Shown one piece after another: positions 1 to 5,737 of a stretch of DNA of 7,887 nt. Location: assembly GCA_913062745.1 (NCBI GenBank), contig CAJXXJ010000153.1, positions 1 to 7,887 of the forward strand, given 5' to 3'. Origin of the DNA: an uncultured Phaeodactylibacter sp. Lineage in GTDB: Bacteria > Bacteroidota > Bacteroidia > Chitinophagales > Saprospiraceae. Position 1 is the stretch's first letter. Each line of letters starts with the position of its first letter. The position numbers were made by a program, and so were the translations under genes. The notes below the pieces were generated by a model. That model was not told the DNA's origin, searched no databases, and saw only the letters and a list, made by a program, of their open reading frames with translations.

Positions 1-84
1 AGCGGCTTCCATTAACATCAGCTTCGCTCGTATTGTTATTATTAAGCGACTTTTTTATGCCATCAATTTAAAACGCGAAACCAC

Positions 85-303
85 ATGAAAGAAGATTGGG
101 TAAAAGTATTCGAATCCTCAGAGATTTTCAAAACCAAACTGGTGGAAGATGCATTGAAGCAACAAGGCATTGAAAGCCATATTTTGGAAAAGCCGGACAG
201 CGCTATCCCATCCATTGGCGCAGCTACCCTGTACACCCCCAGGGACAAAGCGCAGCAAGCCATGGATGTCATCAAAGAGATCGACTTCTCTATGGAGGAA
301 TAG
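85..303 (+). CDS. DUF2007-type small protein (putative signal-transducing protein)
   Basis: A 72-residue soluble protein with no signal peptide or membrane segment. It opens with WVKVFESSEIFKTKLVEDAL and continues with a segment ending in LYTPRDKAQQAMDVIKEID. This is the usual layout of DUF2007 proteins: an N-terminal beta strand, a helix that 'selects' residues, a variable hairpin, then 'ELYVP..' and a terminal helix resembling half of a ferredoxin-like fold. The biochemical role of the family is not established, despite the name 'signal transducing protein' often attached to it. The start is the first ATG in frame, preceded by an A-rich leader and no obvious Shine-Dalgarno. msrB begins 32 nt downstream on the same strand, so co-transcription with the two methionine sulfoxide reductases is plausible. 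No promoter could be called in the 84 nt upstream. The family call is by sequence feel only. Confidence 0.8.
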   Translation: MKEDWVKVFESSEIFKTKLVEDALKQQGIESHILEKPDSAIPSIGAATLYTPRDKAQQAMDVIKEIDFSMEE

Positions 304-335
304 GGCTGCGGCATACAAAACCGTAACCACCGTTT

Positions 336-731
336 ATGAAAAGCAAAGAGAACTGGAATCCGCTTGACCCGGAGGAAGAGCGAGTCATCGTCCGTAAAGG
401 CACCGAGCGCCCTTTCACCGGAGCATACGACAAGCACAAAGAACCCGGCGTATACGTTTGCCGCCGCTGCGAAGCTCCGCTGTACCGTTCCGAAGATAAA
501 TTTGACTCCGGCTGCGGCTGGCCCAGCTTCGACGACGAAATCCCCGGTGCCGTACGCCGCGAGCGCGATGCTGACGGCCGGCGTGTCGAAATCCTTTGCG
601 ACAACTGCGGAGGCCATCTCGGGCACGTCTTCACCGGCGAGCGGCTTACGCCCAAAAATACACGCCACTGCGTCAACTCCATCTCCATGAAGTTTATCCC
701 TCAGGAAGAATGGGAGCAACAGCAGGGGTAG
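336..731 (+). CDS. msrB: Peptide-methionine (R)-S-oxide reductase MsrB
   Basis: Reduces the R epimer of methionine sulfoxide in proteins, using thioredoxin as electron donor, in the cytoplasm (no signal peptide). The 131 residues are a complete single SelR domain of normal length. Visible landmarks are the zinc-binding pairs CRRC (C42, C45) and CDNC (C88, C91), the GCGWPSF block at 59-65 with C60 in the position of the usual resolving cysteine, the GGHLGHVF block at 92-99, and the catalytic cysteine C112 in RHCVNS. The family usually has RYCVNS or RYCINS, so His replaces Tyr next to the catalytic Cys here. The start at 336 gives [10 protein letters not shown], and no Shine-Dalgarno is evident. 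The 3' end overlaps msrA by 22 nt, which suggests translational coupling of the R- and S-specific enzymes. Confidence 0.95.
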   Translation: MKSKENWNPLDPEEERVIVRKGTERPFTGAYDKHKEPGVYVCRRCEAPLYRSEDKFDSGCGWPSFDDEIPGAVRRERDADGRRVEILCDNCGGHLGHVFTGERLTPKNTRHCVNSISMKFIPQEEWEQQQG

Positions 732-1210
732 ACCAATACCAAAAAGCGACTTTCGCCTGCGGCTGTTTCTGGAGCAAGGAATACTTCTTCAGCAAGCAGC
801 CGGGGGTGATCGCTACCCGCGTCGGCTACACCGGCGGGCATACCTCCTTCCCCACCTACCATCAGGTTTGCACCAAAACCACCGGGCATGCCGAAGCAGT
901 GGAGGTCACCTTCGACCCTGCACAGACCAGCTTCGAAACTCTCGCCCGCTTCTTCTTCGAAATCCACGACCCCGCCATTGATCGCCGCAGTAAGGGCGGG
1001 CAGTACCGCTCTGCTATTTTTCACCATACCGGTGAGCAGGAGCAAACTGCCCGGCAGCTTATGCAGGAATTGCGGGAGCGTGGCTATACTCTTGCTACCG
1101 AGCTGTCTGCTGCCACCACCTTTTGGGAAGCCGAAGACCGCCACCAGAAGTATTGTGTAACCCGCGGCCGAAAGCCGAAGCTGCGCAGGACGATGCGTTT
1201 TAGCTTGTGA
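710..1210 (+). CDS. msrA: Peptide-methionine (S)-S-oxide reductase MsrA
   Basis: Reduces the S epimer of methionine sulfoxide, complementing MsrB. The reading frame is open further upstream, but residues before the ATG at 710 are only msrB DNA read out of frame. The start at 710 gives a 166-residue protein beginning [20 protein letters not shown]. Landmarks are the catalytic C19 in GCFWS (usually GCFWG) with conserved E24, VGYTGG at 38-43, TGHAEAVEV at 58-66, EIHDP at 84-88, [11 protein letters not shown] at 96-106 and AEDRHQKYC at 141-149. C17 two residues before the catalytic Cys and C149 near the C-terminus are candidate recycling cysteines. The short basic tail after C149 ends RTMRFSL and looks like a natural end of this subfamily. 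The start lies 22 nt inside msrB. A hairpin spans the last codons (see separate entry). Confidence 0.93.
   Translation: MGATAGVDQYQKATFACGCFWSKEYFFSKQPGVIATRVGYTGGHTSFPTYHQVCTKTTGHAEAVEVTFDPAQTSFETLARFFFEIHDPAIDRRSKGGQYRSAIFHHTGEQEQTARQLMQELRERGYTLATELSAATTFWEAEDRHQKYCVTRGRKPKLRRTMRFSL
1178..1206 (+). other. Inverted repeat at the 3' end of msrA
   Basis: AAGCT (1178-1182) pairs with AGCTT (1202-1206). Inside it CGCA (1184-1187) pairs with TGCG (1194-1197) around a GGACGA loop, with an internal loop of G against TTTT. The stem ends just before the stop codon at 1208-1210. No T-run follows (the next bases are GTGAGGGG), so it is not a standard intrinsic terminator. It could still protect the mRNA 3' end, or it may be chance. 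Confidence 0.4.
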
Positions 1211-1490
1211 GGGGCACCGACGTACCCGGAAAGGCTAAGGCTCAGGCGAGCAGGAGCATGTACGCCCGGCGCAGCAGCGAGCTGCCTGTATCTACTCAGC
1301 AAGGCGCTCCGCAGGAATCCACCCGTCGGTCTCCCCGGCCGAACGTAGTGGGAAAGCATCTCGTAGTTTGCCTCACAATGGACCAATCAGGAGCACAGCG
1401 GGAAGCTGTACCCCGGGTACCCCCTGCCCCGCTGTCAGTGCGATCAGCGTTCCTATTGTATACGCCGCGCGAATGGCAACATTAAGGCTG
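1211..1490 (+). other. GC-rich, gene-free segment with RNA-like helices; possible group II intron or ncRNA remnant
   Basis: No convincing protein is encoded here. The segment does contain several complementary arms. ACAGCGGG (1395-1402) pairs with CCCGCTGT (1428-1435), and inside that loop GTACC (1408-1412) pairs with GGTAC (1416-1420). CCAC (1319-1322) pairs with GTGG (1348-1351), enclosing CGTCGG (1324-1329) against CCG-A-ACG (1339-1345). The texture, with purine-rich linkers such as GGCGAGCAGGAGC and GTGGGAAAGC, resembles domain I of bacterial group II introns. However, no domain V hairpin and no reverse transcriptase were found, so a full intron is absent. It could be a truncated intron, another structured RNA, or an untranslated leader. 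The identity is an inference from appearance only. Confidence 0.3.
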
Positions 1491-1522
1491 TCCTCAGACT
1501 ACTAGATAAAATGGTTTTAATG

Positions 1523-1608
1523 GCCCGTCTCAAAAATGTCCAGTAGTTTAGATAAGGCAGGTTTTCGCATGCTTCGGTTTCTAATGGGACTGTTCACTAA
1601 ACTGTGAC
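1523..1608. mobile_element. Possible insertion-sequence end remnants
   Basis: This AT-richer stretch contains TGGCCCGTCTCAAAAATG (about 1521-1538) and, after it, GGGACTGTTCACTAAACTG (about 1587-1605). Both resemble terminal inverted repeats of common transposon families (IS1182-like and IS256-like respectively), but no transposase gene or matching second end is present. TAGATAA followed by GGTTTT occurs twice (about 1503-1518 and 1549-1565) as a degenerate direct repeat. I regard this as a likely scar of past insertions, at low confidence. Confidence 0.22.
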
Positions 1609-1647
1609 TGCTTGGAATACATCATGTTTAACTCATTGGTAGTCAAG

Positions 1648-1672
1648 CTCTGCGTCCTCCGCGTCTCTGCGT
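1648..1672. repeat. Three near-tandem copies of CTCYGCGT
   Basis: CTCTGCGT (1648-1655), CTCCGCGT (1657-1664) and CTCTGCGT (1665-1672) follow one another with a single extra C between the first two. Short 'CTCTGCGTC' strings of this kind occur as dispersed intergenic repeats in several bacterial phyla. Whether this genome carries more copies cannot be seen here. Confidence 0.5.
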
Positions 1673-1840
1673 GCGACACACATTTCTAAACACTCCCAAA
1701 ATCCTCTGGCCCCTTGGACTTTCCATTTTCAACCCATCGATAACTTGGGAGCTGCTGCGCTACGGAGGGGCTAAAGGCGCGCCTCGCCTGTACAGCATCC
1801 GTCCGGCCGCCAGCAGTATTTACCAGTTACAGTCAAATAT
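1673..1840. other. Intergenic stretch with no recognised feature
   Basis: Nothing convincing was found on either strand: no TAnnTTTG promoter with a suitably spaced TTG, no T-tailed hairpin, no tRNA-like fold. An open frame crosses it from 1671 to 2081, but its translation has no recognisable domain and runs through the palindromic repeats, so it is not called as a gene. Confidence 0.5.
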
Positions 1841-1965
1841 TTGTTGCCCCTGGTACTCACTTCGAGGAGCCCTTCTGTCCGGTAAAGCCAGGGAGAGTTG
1901 CACCTTAAACTGGCGCCTGGCGGCTGACTTCGGAGAAGTCACACCTTTGTCGCCCCTGGTATTCA
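1841..1965. repeat. Direct repeat TTGTYGCCCCTGGTAYTCA, two copies
   Basis: The 19-nt string occurs at 1841-1859 and 1947-1965, differing at two positions (T/C each time). The second copy lies between the two palindrome repeats and forms part of a nested inverted repeat: CGCC (1951-1954) with GGCG (1971-1974), and CCTG (1955-1958) with CAGG (1964-1967) around a GTATT loop. The two repeat types alternate, so this is a mosaic of repeated modules rather than unique sequence. Confidence 0.65.
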
Positions 1966-2000
1966 GGAAAGGCGGCCGACTTCGGAGAAGTCACACCTTT
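1919..2000. repeat. Two copies of a 30-bp repeat containing a 15-nt perfect palindromic hairpin
   Basis: GGCGGCYGACTTCGGAGAAG and the following TCACACCTTT are present at 1919-1948 and 1971-2000, with one mismatch in 30. Each copy contains GACTTCGGAGAAGTC (1926-1940 and 1978-1992), a 6-bp inverted repeat with a GGA loop. The copies are 52 bp apart, both in the same orientation, and end 144 bp before the glycoside hydrolase start. They could be a REP-like dispersed hairpin family, or a tandem operator. The conserved ACACCTTT flank argues for a repeat family rather than the palindrome alone. Confidence 0.8.
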
Positions 2001-2143
2001 CCCTGCGCGGTATGGATAGTCGCCCTACCCTCGCTTCCTTGCCAGGCAAATACTCCAAAGCCAGAAACAGCTCATCACTGAGCCTCAACTAAGCAAAAGG
2101 AAAAGCCCACCAAAAAAAGCTTATTTTACCCCAAAAAACACCC

Positions 2144-3475
2144 ATGGATACCGAAGCCCTCATCCGTCAGGCCCGCACCATCCTCGACACCAACTGGAAC
2201 GGCCAATTCACCAAGCCCGCCCCCAGCCTGTACCCCCACCAATGGAACTGGGACGCCGGCTTCATCGCCCTCGGCAACGCCTATCACAGCATGACCCGGG
2301 CTATGGACGAGCTGCGCCACCTCTTCCGCGGGCAGTGGCAAAATGGTATGCTGCCGCAGATTGTCTTTGGCGATGACCCCCAGGCGCGCTACTTCCCGGG
2401 GCCGGACTTCTGGCAGGCCCACCGCTCCCCCCACGCCCCCGCAGGGGTAGCCACCTCCGGTATCAGCATGCCGCCCGTGCACGGCTTCGTACTCTGGGAA
2501 ATGTACCAAATTGCGGAGGATAAAACCGTAGCCCGCGCTTTCCTGAAAGAAATGTACCCCAAAGTACTGGCCCTGCACCGCTACCTCTACCAACACCGCG
2601 ACCCGGAAGGGGAGGGGCTCGTATACATCCGCCACCCCTGGGAGGGGGGCACCGACAATTCCCCAATCTGGGATGCTGCCCTTGCCCGCATCGATATCGC
2701 CCAACTCGATATCCCGCCCTACGAGCGCAAGGACCTGCAAAACCCCAAAGCCGCCGAGCACCGCCCCACGCAGCAGGACTACGACCGCTACGTCTACCTC
2801 GTCGACCTCTTCCGGCAGCGCGATTACGATGACGAGCGCATCTACGCCGACTGCCCCTTCCTCATTCAGGACCCGCTTTTCAATGGCGTCCTCAGCTGGT
2901 CCAATGAAGCACTCATCAAAATCGGCAGCCTGATCGGCGAGGACATCGCGGAGCCCATGCAGTGGCACGAGCTTACGATCTGGTCGATGAACGAAAAACT
3001 GTGGGATGAAGAGTGGGGCATTTACAACGCCTACGACCTGCGGGCACAGGAGATCATACCGGTAGAGACTTCCTCCGGCTTCATGCCCCTCTGCGGGGAA
3101 GTGCCCGATCAGGAACAAGCCGAAGCCATGCTGCGTACGCTGGAAAGCGCCGCCTTCGGGGGGCGGCCCGAAGAAACCTGGCTCTGCCCGACCTACAGCC
3201 TGCTCGCGGAGGACGTCAACTTCCAAAAGTACTGGCGCGGCCCCGTCTGGATCAACCTCAACTGGCTGCTTTACCGGGGCTTGCTGCGCTATGATATGGA
3301 AGAAATGGCAGAAAGGGTAAAGCAGCACAGCCTGCAGCTGCTCGATGCGCATGGCTTCTTCGAATACTTCGACCCGCGGCGCACTGCAGCGGGGGAAGGC
3401 GGCTGCGGCACCGACACCTTTTCCTGGTCGGCCGCCCTGTGCCTCGACTTCCTCCTCAGAGAAAGCCTGGCGTAA
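2144..3475 (+). CDS. Trehalase/GH63-like glycoside hydrolase (MGH1-like (alpha/alpha)6 barrel)
   Basis: A 443-residue enzyme predicted to be cytosolic, since it has no signal peptide. It has the signature blocks of inverting (alpha/alpha)6-barrel glycosidases related to GH63/GH37 and mannosylglycerate or glucosylglycerate hydrolases: HQWNWDAGF (32-40), HPWEGGTDNSP (164-174), YWRGPVWINLNW (363-374), FFEYFDP (405-411) and FSWSAAL (426-432). By analogy with the family, D171 is the likely general acid and E407 the likely general base. The length fits a stand-alone catalytic domain without the extra N-terminal beta domain of eukaryotic GH63 glucosidases. The substrate is not decidable; a glycoside osmolyte or a small alpha-glucoside is reasonable. 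The start at 2144 follows an A-rich leader, with no Shine-Dalgarno and no clear promoter. The gene stands alone, downstream of the repeat region and upstream of the trhO promoter. Third codon positions are strongly GC-rich, which opens a long spurious frame on the other strand. Confidence 0.85.
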   Translation: MDTEALIRQARTILDTNWNGQFTKPAPSLYPHQWNWDAGFIALGNAYHSMTRAMDELRHLFRGQWQNGMLPQIVFGDDPQARYFPGPDFWQAHRSPHAPAGVATSGISMPPVHGFVLWEMYQIAEDKTVARAFLKEMYPKVLALHRYLYQHRDPEGEGLVYIRHPWEGGTDNSPIWDAALARIDIAQLDIPPYERKDLQNPKAAEHRPTQQDYDRYVYLVDLFRQRDYDDERIYADCPFLIQDPLFNGVLSWSNEALIKIGSLIGEDIAEPMQWHELTIWSMNEKLWDEEWGIYNAYDLRAQEIIPVETSSGFMPLCGEVPDQEQAEAMLRTLESAAFGGRPEETWLCPTYSLLAEDVNFQKYWRGPVWINLNWLLYRGLLRYDMEEMAERVKQHSLQLLDAHGFFEYFDPRRTAAGEGGCGTDTFSWSAALCLDFLLRESLA

Positions 3476-3479
3476 AGGC

Positions 3480-3510
3480 TTGAAAAGCAAGCAAAATACT
3501 GCTATCTTTG
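3480..3510 (+). promoter_or_regulatory. Bacteroidota-type promoter for trhO
   Basis: TTG at 3480-3482 and TATCTTTG at 3503-3510, separated by 20 nt, match the Bacteroidota housekeeping consensus (TTTG, 19-21 nt, TAnnTTTG). Transcription would start near 3516, giving an untranslated leader of roughly 80 nt before trhO. It begins 5 bp after the stop of the glycoside hydrolase gene. Confidence 0.8.
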
Positions 3511-3541
3511 CACCCGATTTTTTCAAGTACAGTTAGCAGCC

Positions 3542-3554
3542 GGGAATTTTTCCC
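3542..3554 (+). other. Small hairpin in the trhO leader
   Basis: GGGAA (3542-3546), a TTT loop and TTCCC (3550-3554) form a short perfect inverted repeat within the predicted 5' untranslated region. It is too weak to call a riboswitch or attenuator. Confidence 0.35.
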
Positions 3555-3598
3555 AGCAAGCCTGCAACTTGTGATTCGTTAACGTACTGTAACACAAC

Positions 3599-4645
3599 AT
3601 GCCAATTCTACACAACCGCGTCAACAACGACGAGCTGAAACGTCGTATGCTGGAGAGCGGGGAGCCCCGCGTTACCCTCTCCTTCTACCAATACCACAAT
3701 CTGGAAGACCCCAAACGGTTCCGCAACGAGCTGTTCCTGCGCTGGAGCAAGCTGGGCGTTTTTGGCCGAATCTATGTCGCCAAAGAGGGCATCAACGGCC
3801 AGATATCCGTACCGGAAAATCAGTTTGAGGCCTTTAAAGCTGATATGTACAGCATCCCCTGGCTCAACGGCATCCGCCTGAACATCGCTGTGGATGATGA
3901 TGGGAAATCCTTTTACAAGCTCAAGATCAAGGTGCGCGACAAAATCGTTGCTGATGGCCTGAATGACGACAGCTTCGATGTCACCAAGCGCGGCCGCCAC
4001 CTGAATGCCGAGGAGGTCAACGAGCTGCTCGACAACCCGGACACCGTAGTGGTCGACATGCGCAACCACTACGAAAGCGAGGTGGGCTACTTCGAAGGCG
4101 CGATCCGCCCGGATGTGGAGACTTTCCGGGAAGCCCTGCCGTTGGTGGAGGAAATGCTGGAAGACAAAAAGGACAACCCGATCATCATGTACTGCACCGG
4201 CGGCATCCGCTGCGAGAAGGCGAGCGCTTACTACCTGCACCGCGGTTTCACGAAAGTGCACATGATCGACGGCGGCATCATCGAGTACGCCCGGCAGTGC
4301 GATCAGAAGGGGCTGCCCAAGAAATTTATCGGCAAGAATTTCGTATTCGACGAGCGCATGGGCGAACGCATCACCGAGGATGTCATTTCCCGCTGCCATC
4401 AGTGCGGTGCCCCCTGCGATACGCATGTCAACTGCGCCAACGATGCCTGCCACATCCTCTTCCTGCAGTGCCCGGCCTGCGCGGCACAGTACGACCACTG
4501 CTGCTCCAAAGCCTGCAGCGACTTCAAAGCCCTGCCGGAAGAAGAGCGCGAAGCCCTGAAGGGGAAAGTAGAATTCAACGGTACTAAATTTGGGAAGGGG
4601 CGCTACAAGGCCTTACGCAAGGATGAGCCGCTGGATGTGAGCTGA
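3599..4645 (+). CDS. trhO: tRNA uridine(34) hydroxylase, rhodanese domain (TrhO/YceA family)
   Basis: A 348-residue cytosolic protein, matching the roughly 350-residue length of E. coli YceA/TrhO, which catalyses the oxygen-dependent 5-hydroxylation of U34 that leads to cmo5U/mo5U wobble modification. The N-terminal domain (about 20-115) contains [25 protein letters not shown] and [13 protein letters not shown]. The rhodanese domain (about 130-230) has [10 protein letters not shown] at 150-159 and the active-site loop [12 protein letters not shown] at 198-209, with catalytic C199. The C-terminal part is cysteine-rich (CHQCGAPC at 266-273, then C279, C284, C291, C294, C301, C302, C306), as in this family, and may bind metal. 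The start at 3599 is preceded by an A-rich leader and by a clear Bacteroidota promoter. The stop lies 2 bp from the stop of the convergent kinase gene. Confidence 0.93.
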   Translation: MPILHNRVNNDELKRRMLESGEPRVTLSFYQYHNLEDPKRFRNELFLRWSKLGVFGRIYVAKEGINGQISVPENQFEAFKADMYSIPWLNGIRLNIAVDDDGKSFYKLKIKVRDKIVADGLNDDSFDVTKRGRHLNAEEVNELLDNPDTVVVDMRNHYESEVGYFEGAIRPDVETFREALPLVEEMLEDKKDNPIIMYCTGGIRCEKASAYYLHRGFTKVHMIDGGIIEYARQCDQKGLPKKFIGKNFVFDERMGERITEDVISRCHQCGAPCDTHVNCANDACHILFLQCPACAAQYDHCCSKACSDFKALPEEEREALKGKVEFNGTKFGKGRYKALRKDEPLDVS

Positions 4646-4647
4646 TT

Positions 4648-5688
4648 TTACCCCAACAACGGCATGCTCACCTCAAACCGTTCTTTGGATTCTTCCACCC
4701 GCACGGGCGCATCCGTAAAGTAGCGGTAGCGGTTTTTGATATTTTCCAGGCCCAGGCCGGTGGAAGACATAACCTGCTGCTTACGCTGCAGGTTGTTGCG
4801 CACGTGCAGCCGGTCCTGCTCCACGGTGACCTCAATCTTCAGCGGCTGCACACTGCTGATGATGTTGTGCTTGATGGCGTTCTCAAAAAGGAGCTGCATG
4901 GACAAGGGCACTACTTTGAGCTGCCGGGCTGCTTCCGGCACCTGTATGTCTACCTGCAAATTATCGGCAAAGCGCTCCTGTAGCAGGAAGGTGTATGACT
5001 GTAAAAACCGCAGCTCTTCCTCCAGCGGGATCACCTTCTCATCCCGGGTCTCCAGGATGTAACGGTAGACCTTCGACAGTTTTTGTACAAACTTCACGGC
5101 TTTCTGCTGATCTTCCGGGATGAGGTAGGTAAGGGTGTTCAGGCTGTTGAAAAGGAAGTGTGGGTTCACCTGACTGCGAAGGCCTTCGAGTTGTGATTCC
5201 ACCTGTTCGCGCCGCAGCTGCTCTGCCTCCAGCAGGGTGCGTTTCCAGTTTTGGTAAAAGTAGATGGACTCGTATATGGTAGATACCAGCAGTACAATCA
5301 GGAAGGAGCCCACAGTAAGGTCAAAGGGGTCGCCTTTCTGCTCCGGGTAGCGCTCCATTATCGGATAGCAAATGAAGCCCAGCACGAGATTAATGCCTAT
5401 AAATGCAAGGATGAGGTACAGGCCGGTATACAGCAGGCGCTCTGTAGTTTGGTAGGCGAAAGGGAAGCGCCGCCGCAGATGAATAAAAATTTGCCGGCAG
5501 GCCATCCAGTAAGCCAGAGTATACAGAAAGGAAATCCCCCACTTCGGCAGGTACGCCAGCAGCCCGTTCGCCAGTGTGCCACCAAACAGCAGCAAGGGAA
5601 TGAGAAAGCTCAAAACAGGAATGCCGATCCATATCAATGGCCGGTCATCAATCCCTAATGCTTCTTTCTTGCTGATTTTGTGCTTCAT
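4648..5688 (-). CDS. LytS/YehU-type sensor histidine kinase
   Basis: A 346-residue integral membrane kinase. Four hydrophobic segments occupy about residues 18-40, 50-69, 86-111 and 126-146. A coiled-coil linker at about 148-172 (WKRTLLEAEQLRREQVESQL) leads to the His_kinase domain, with the phosphoacceptor H177 in NPHFLFNSLNTL (175-186). The ATPase part has the N box FENAIKHN at 268-275 and the G box GLGLENIKNR at 311-320. These are hallmarks of the LytS/AlgZ class that usually signals to a LytTR-domain response regulator. No such regulator is encoded in this window; the gene downstream is trhO on the other strand. The kinase follows the TonB-dependent receptor gene by 49 bp in the same direction, so they are probably co-transcribed, with a hairpin between them that may reduce read-through. 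The signal is unknown. Confidence 0.92.
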   Translation of the reverse strand: MKHKISKKEALGIDDRPLIWIGIPVLSFLIPLLLFGGTLANGLLAYLPKWGISFLYTLAYWMACRQIFIHLRRRFPFAYQTTERLLYTGLYLILAFIGINLVLGFICYPIMERYPEQKGDPFDLTVGSFLIVLLVSTIYESIYFYQNWKRTLLEAEQLRREQVESQLEGLRSQVNPHFLFNSLNTLTYLIPEDQQKAVKFVQKLSKVYRYILETRDEKVIPLEEELRFLQSYTFLLQERFADNLQVDIQVPEAARQLKVVPLSMQLLFENAIKHNIISSVQPLKIEVTVEQDRLHVRNNLQRKQQVMSSTGLGLENIKNRYRYFTDAPVRVEESKERFEVSMPLLG

Positions 5689-5696
5689 GGCAACGG

Positions 5697-5728
5697 AATA
5701 AAACGGGAGCGGCAGCTACGCCACTCCC
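5697..5728 (-). terminator. Terminator-like hairpin between the receptor and kinase genes
   Basis: Read on the minus strand, GGGAGTGGC (5728-5720), a six-base loop, and GCCGCTCCC (5713-5705) form a nine-pair stem with one G-U pair, followed by GTTTTATT. This resembles an intrinsic terminator just after the receptor stop and 16 nt before the kinase ATG. The T-run is short and interrupted, so termination would be partial; it might instead act as an attenuator or an mRNA stabiliser. Confidence 0.55.
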
Positions 5729-5737
5729 AAGTTAAGC

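Noticed and set aside
596..709. Earlier in-frame start for msrA at 596
   Set aside because: The added 38 residues are msrB DNA read in another frame and are basic, unlike any MsrA N-terminus. The ATG at 710 gives a normal MsrA.
63..719. Minus-strand open frame across the DUF2007 gene and msrB
   Set aside because: It lies opposite two well-supported genes and shows no family resemblance.
1207..1485. Plus-strand open frame of 92 codons after msrA
   Set aside because: The translation is rich in R, S and P with no domain, and it covers the segment with complementary RNA-like arms. Better explained as non-coding.
1841..2000. CRISPR array
   Set aside because: Only two copies of each repeat, irregular spacing, a strong internal palindrome, and no cas genes in the window.
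1671..2081. Plus-strand open frame of 136 codons in the repeat region
   Set aside because: It runs through duplicated palindromic repeats; no recognisable protein features.
3478..3492. GCTTG/CAAGC inverted repeat as terminator of the glycoside hydrolase gene
   Set aside because: Only five pairs and no following T-run; it overlaps the trhO promoter's upstream element instead.
2126..3526. Long open frame on the minus strand opposite the glycoside hydrolase (466 codons)
   Set aside because: It is a shadow caused by strongly GC-rich third positions of the plus-strand gene. Its translation is a low-complexity G/V/A/E-rich string with no domain, while the plus strand has clear glycosidase motifs.
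3608..4498. Minus-strand open frame opposite trhO
   Set aside because: Composition-driven shadow of trhO; no recognisable domain.
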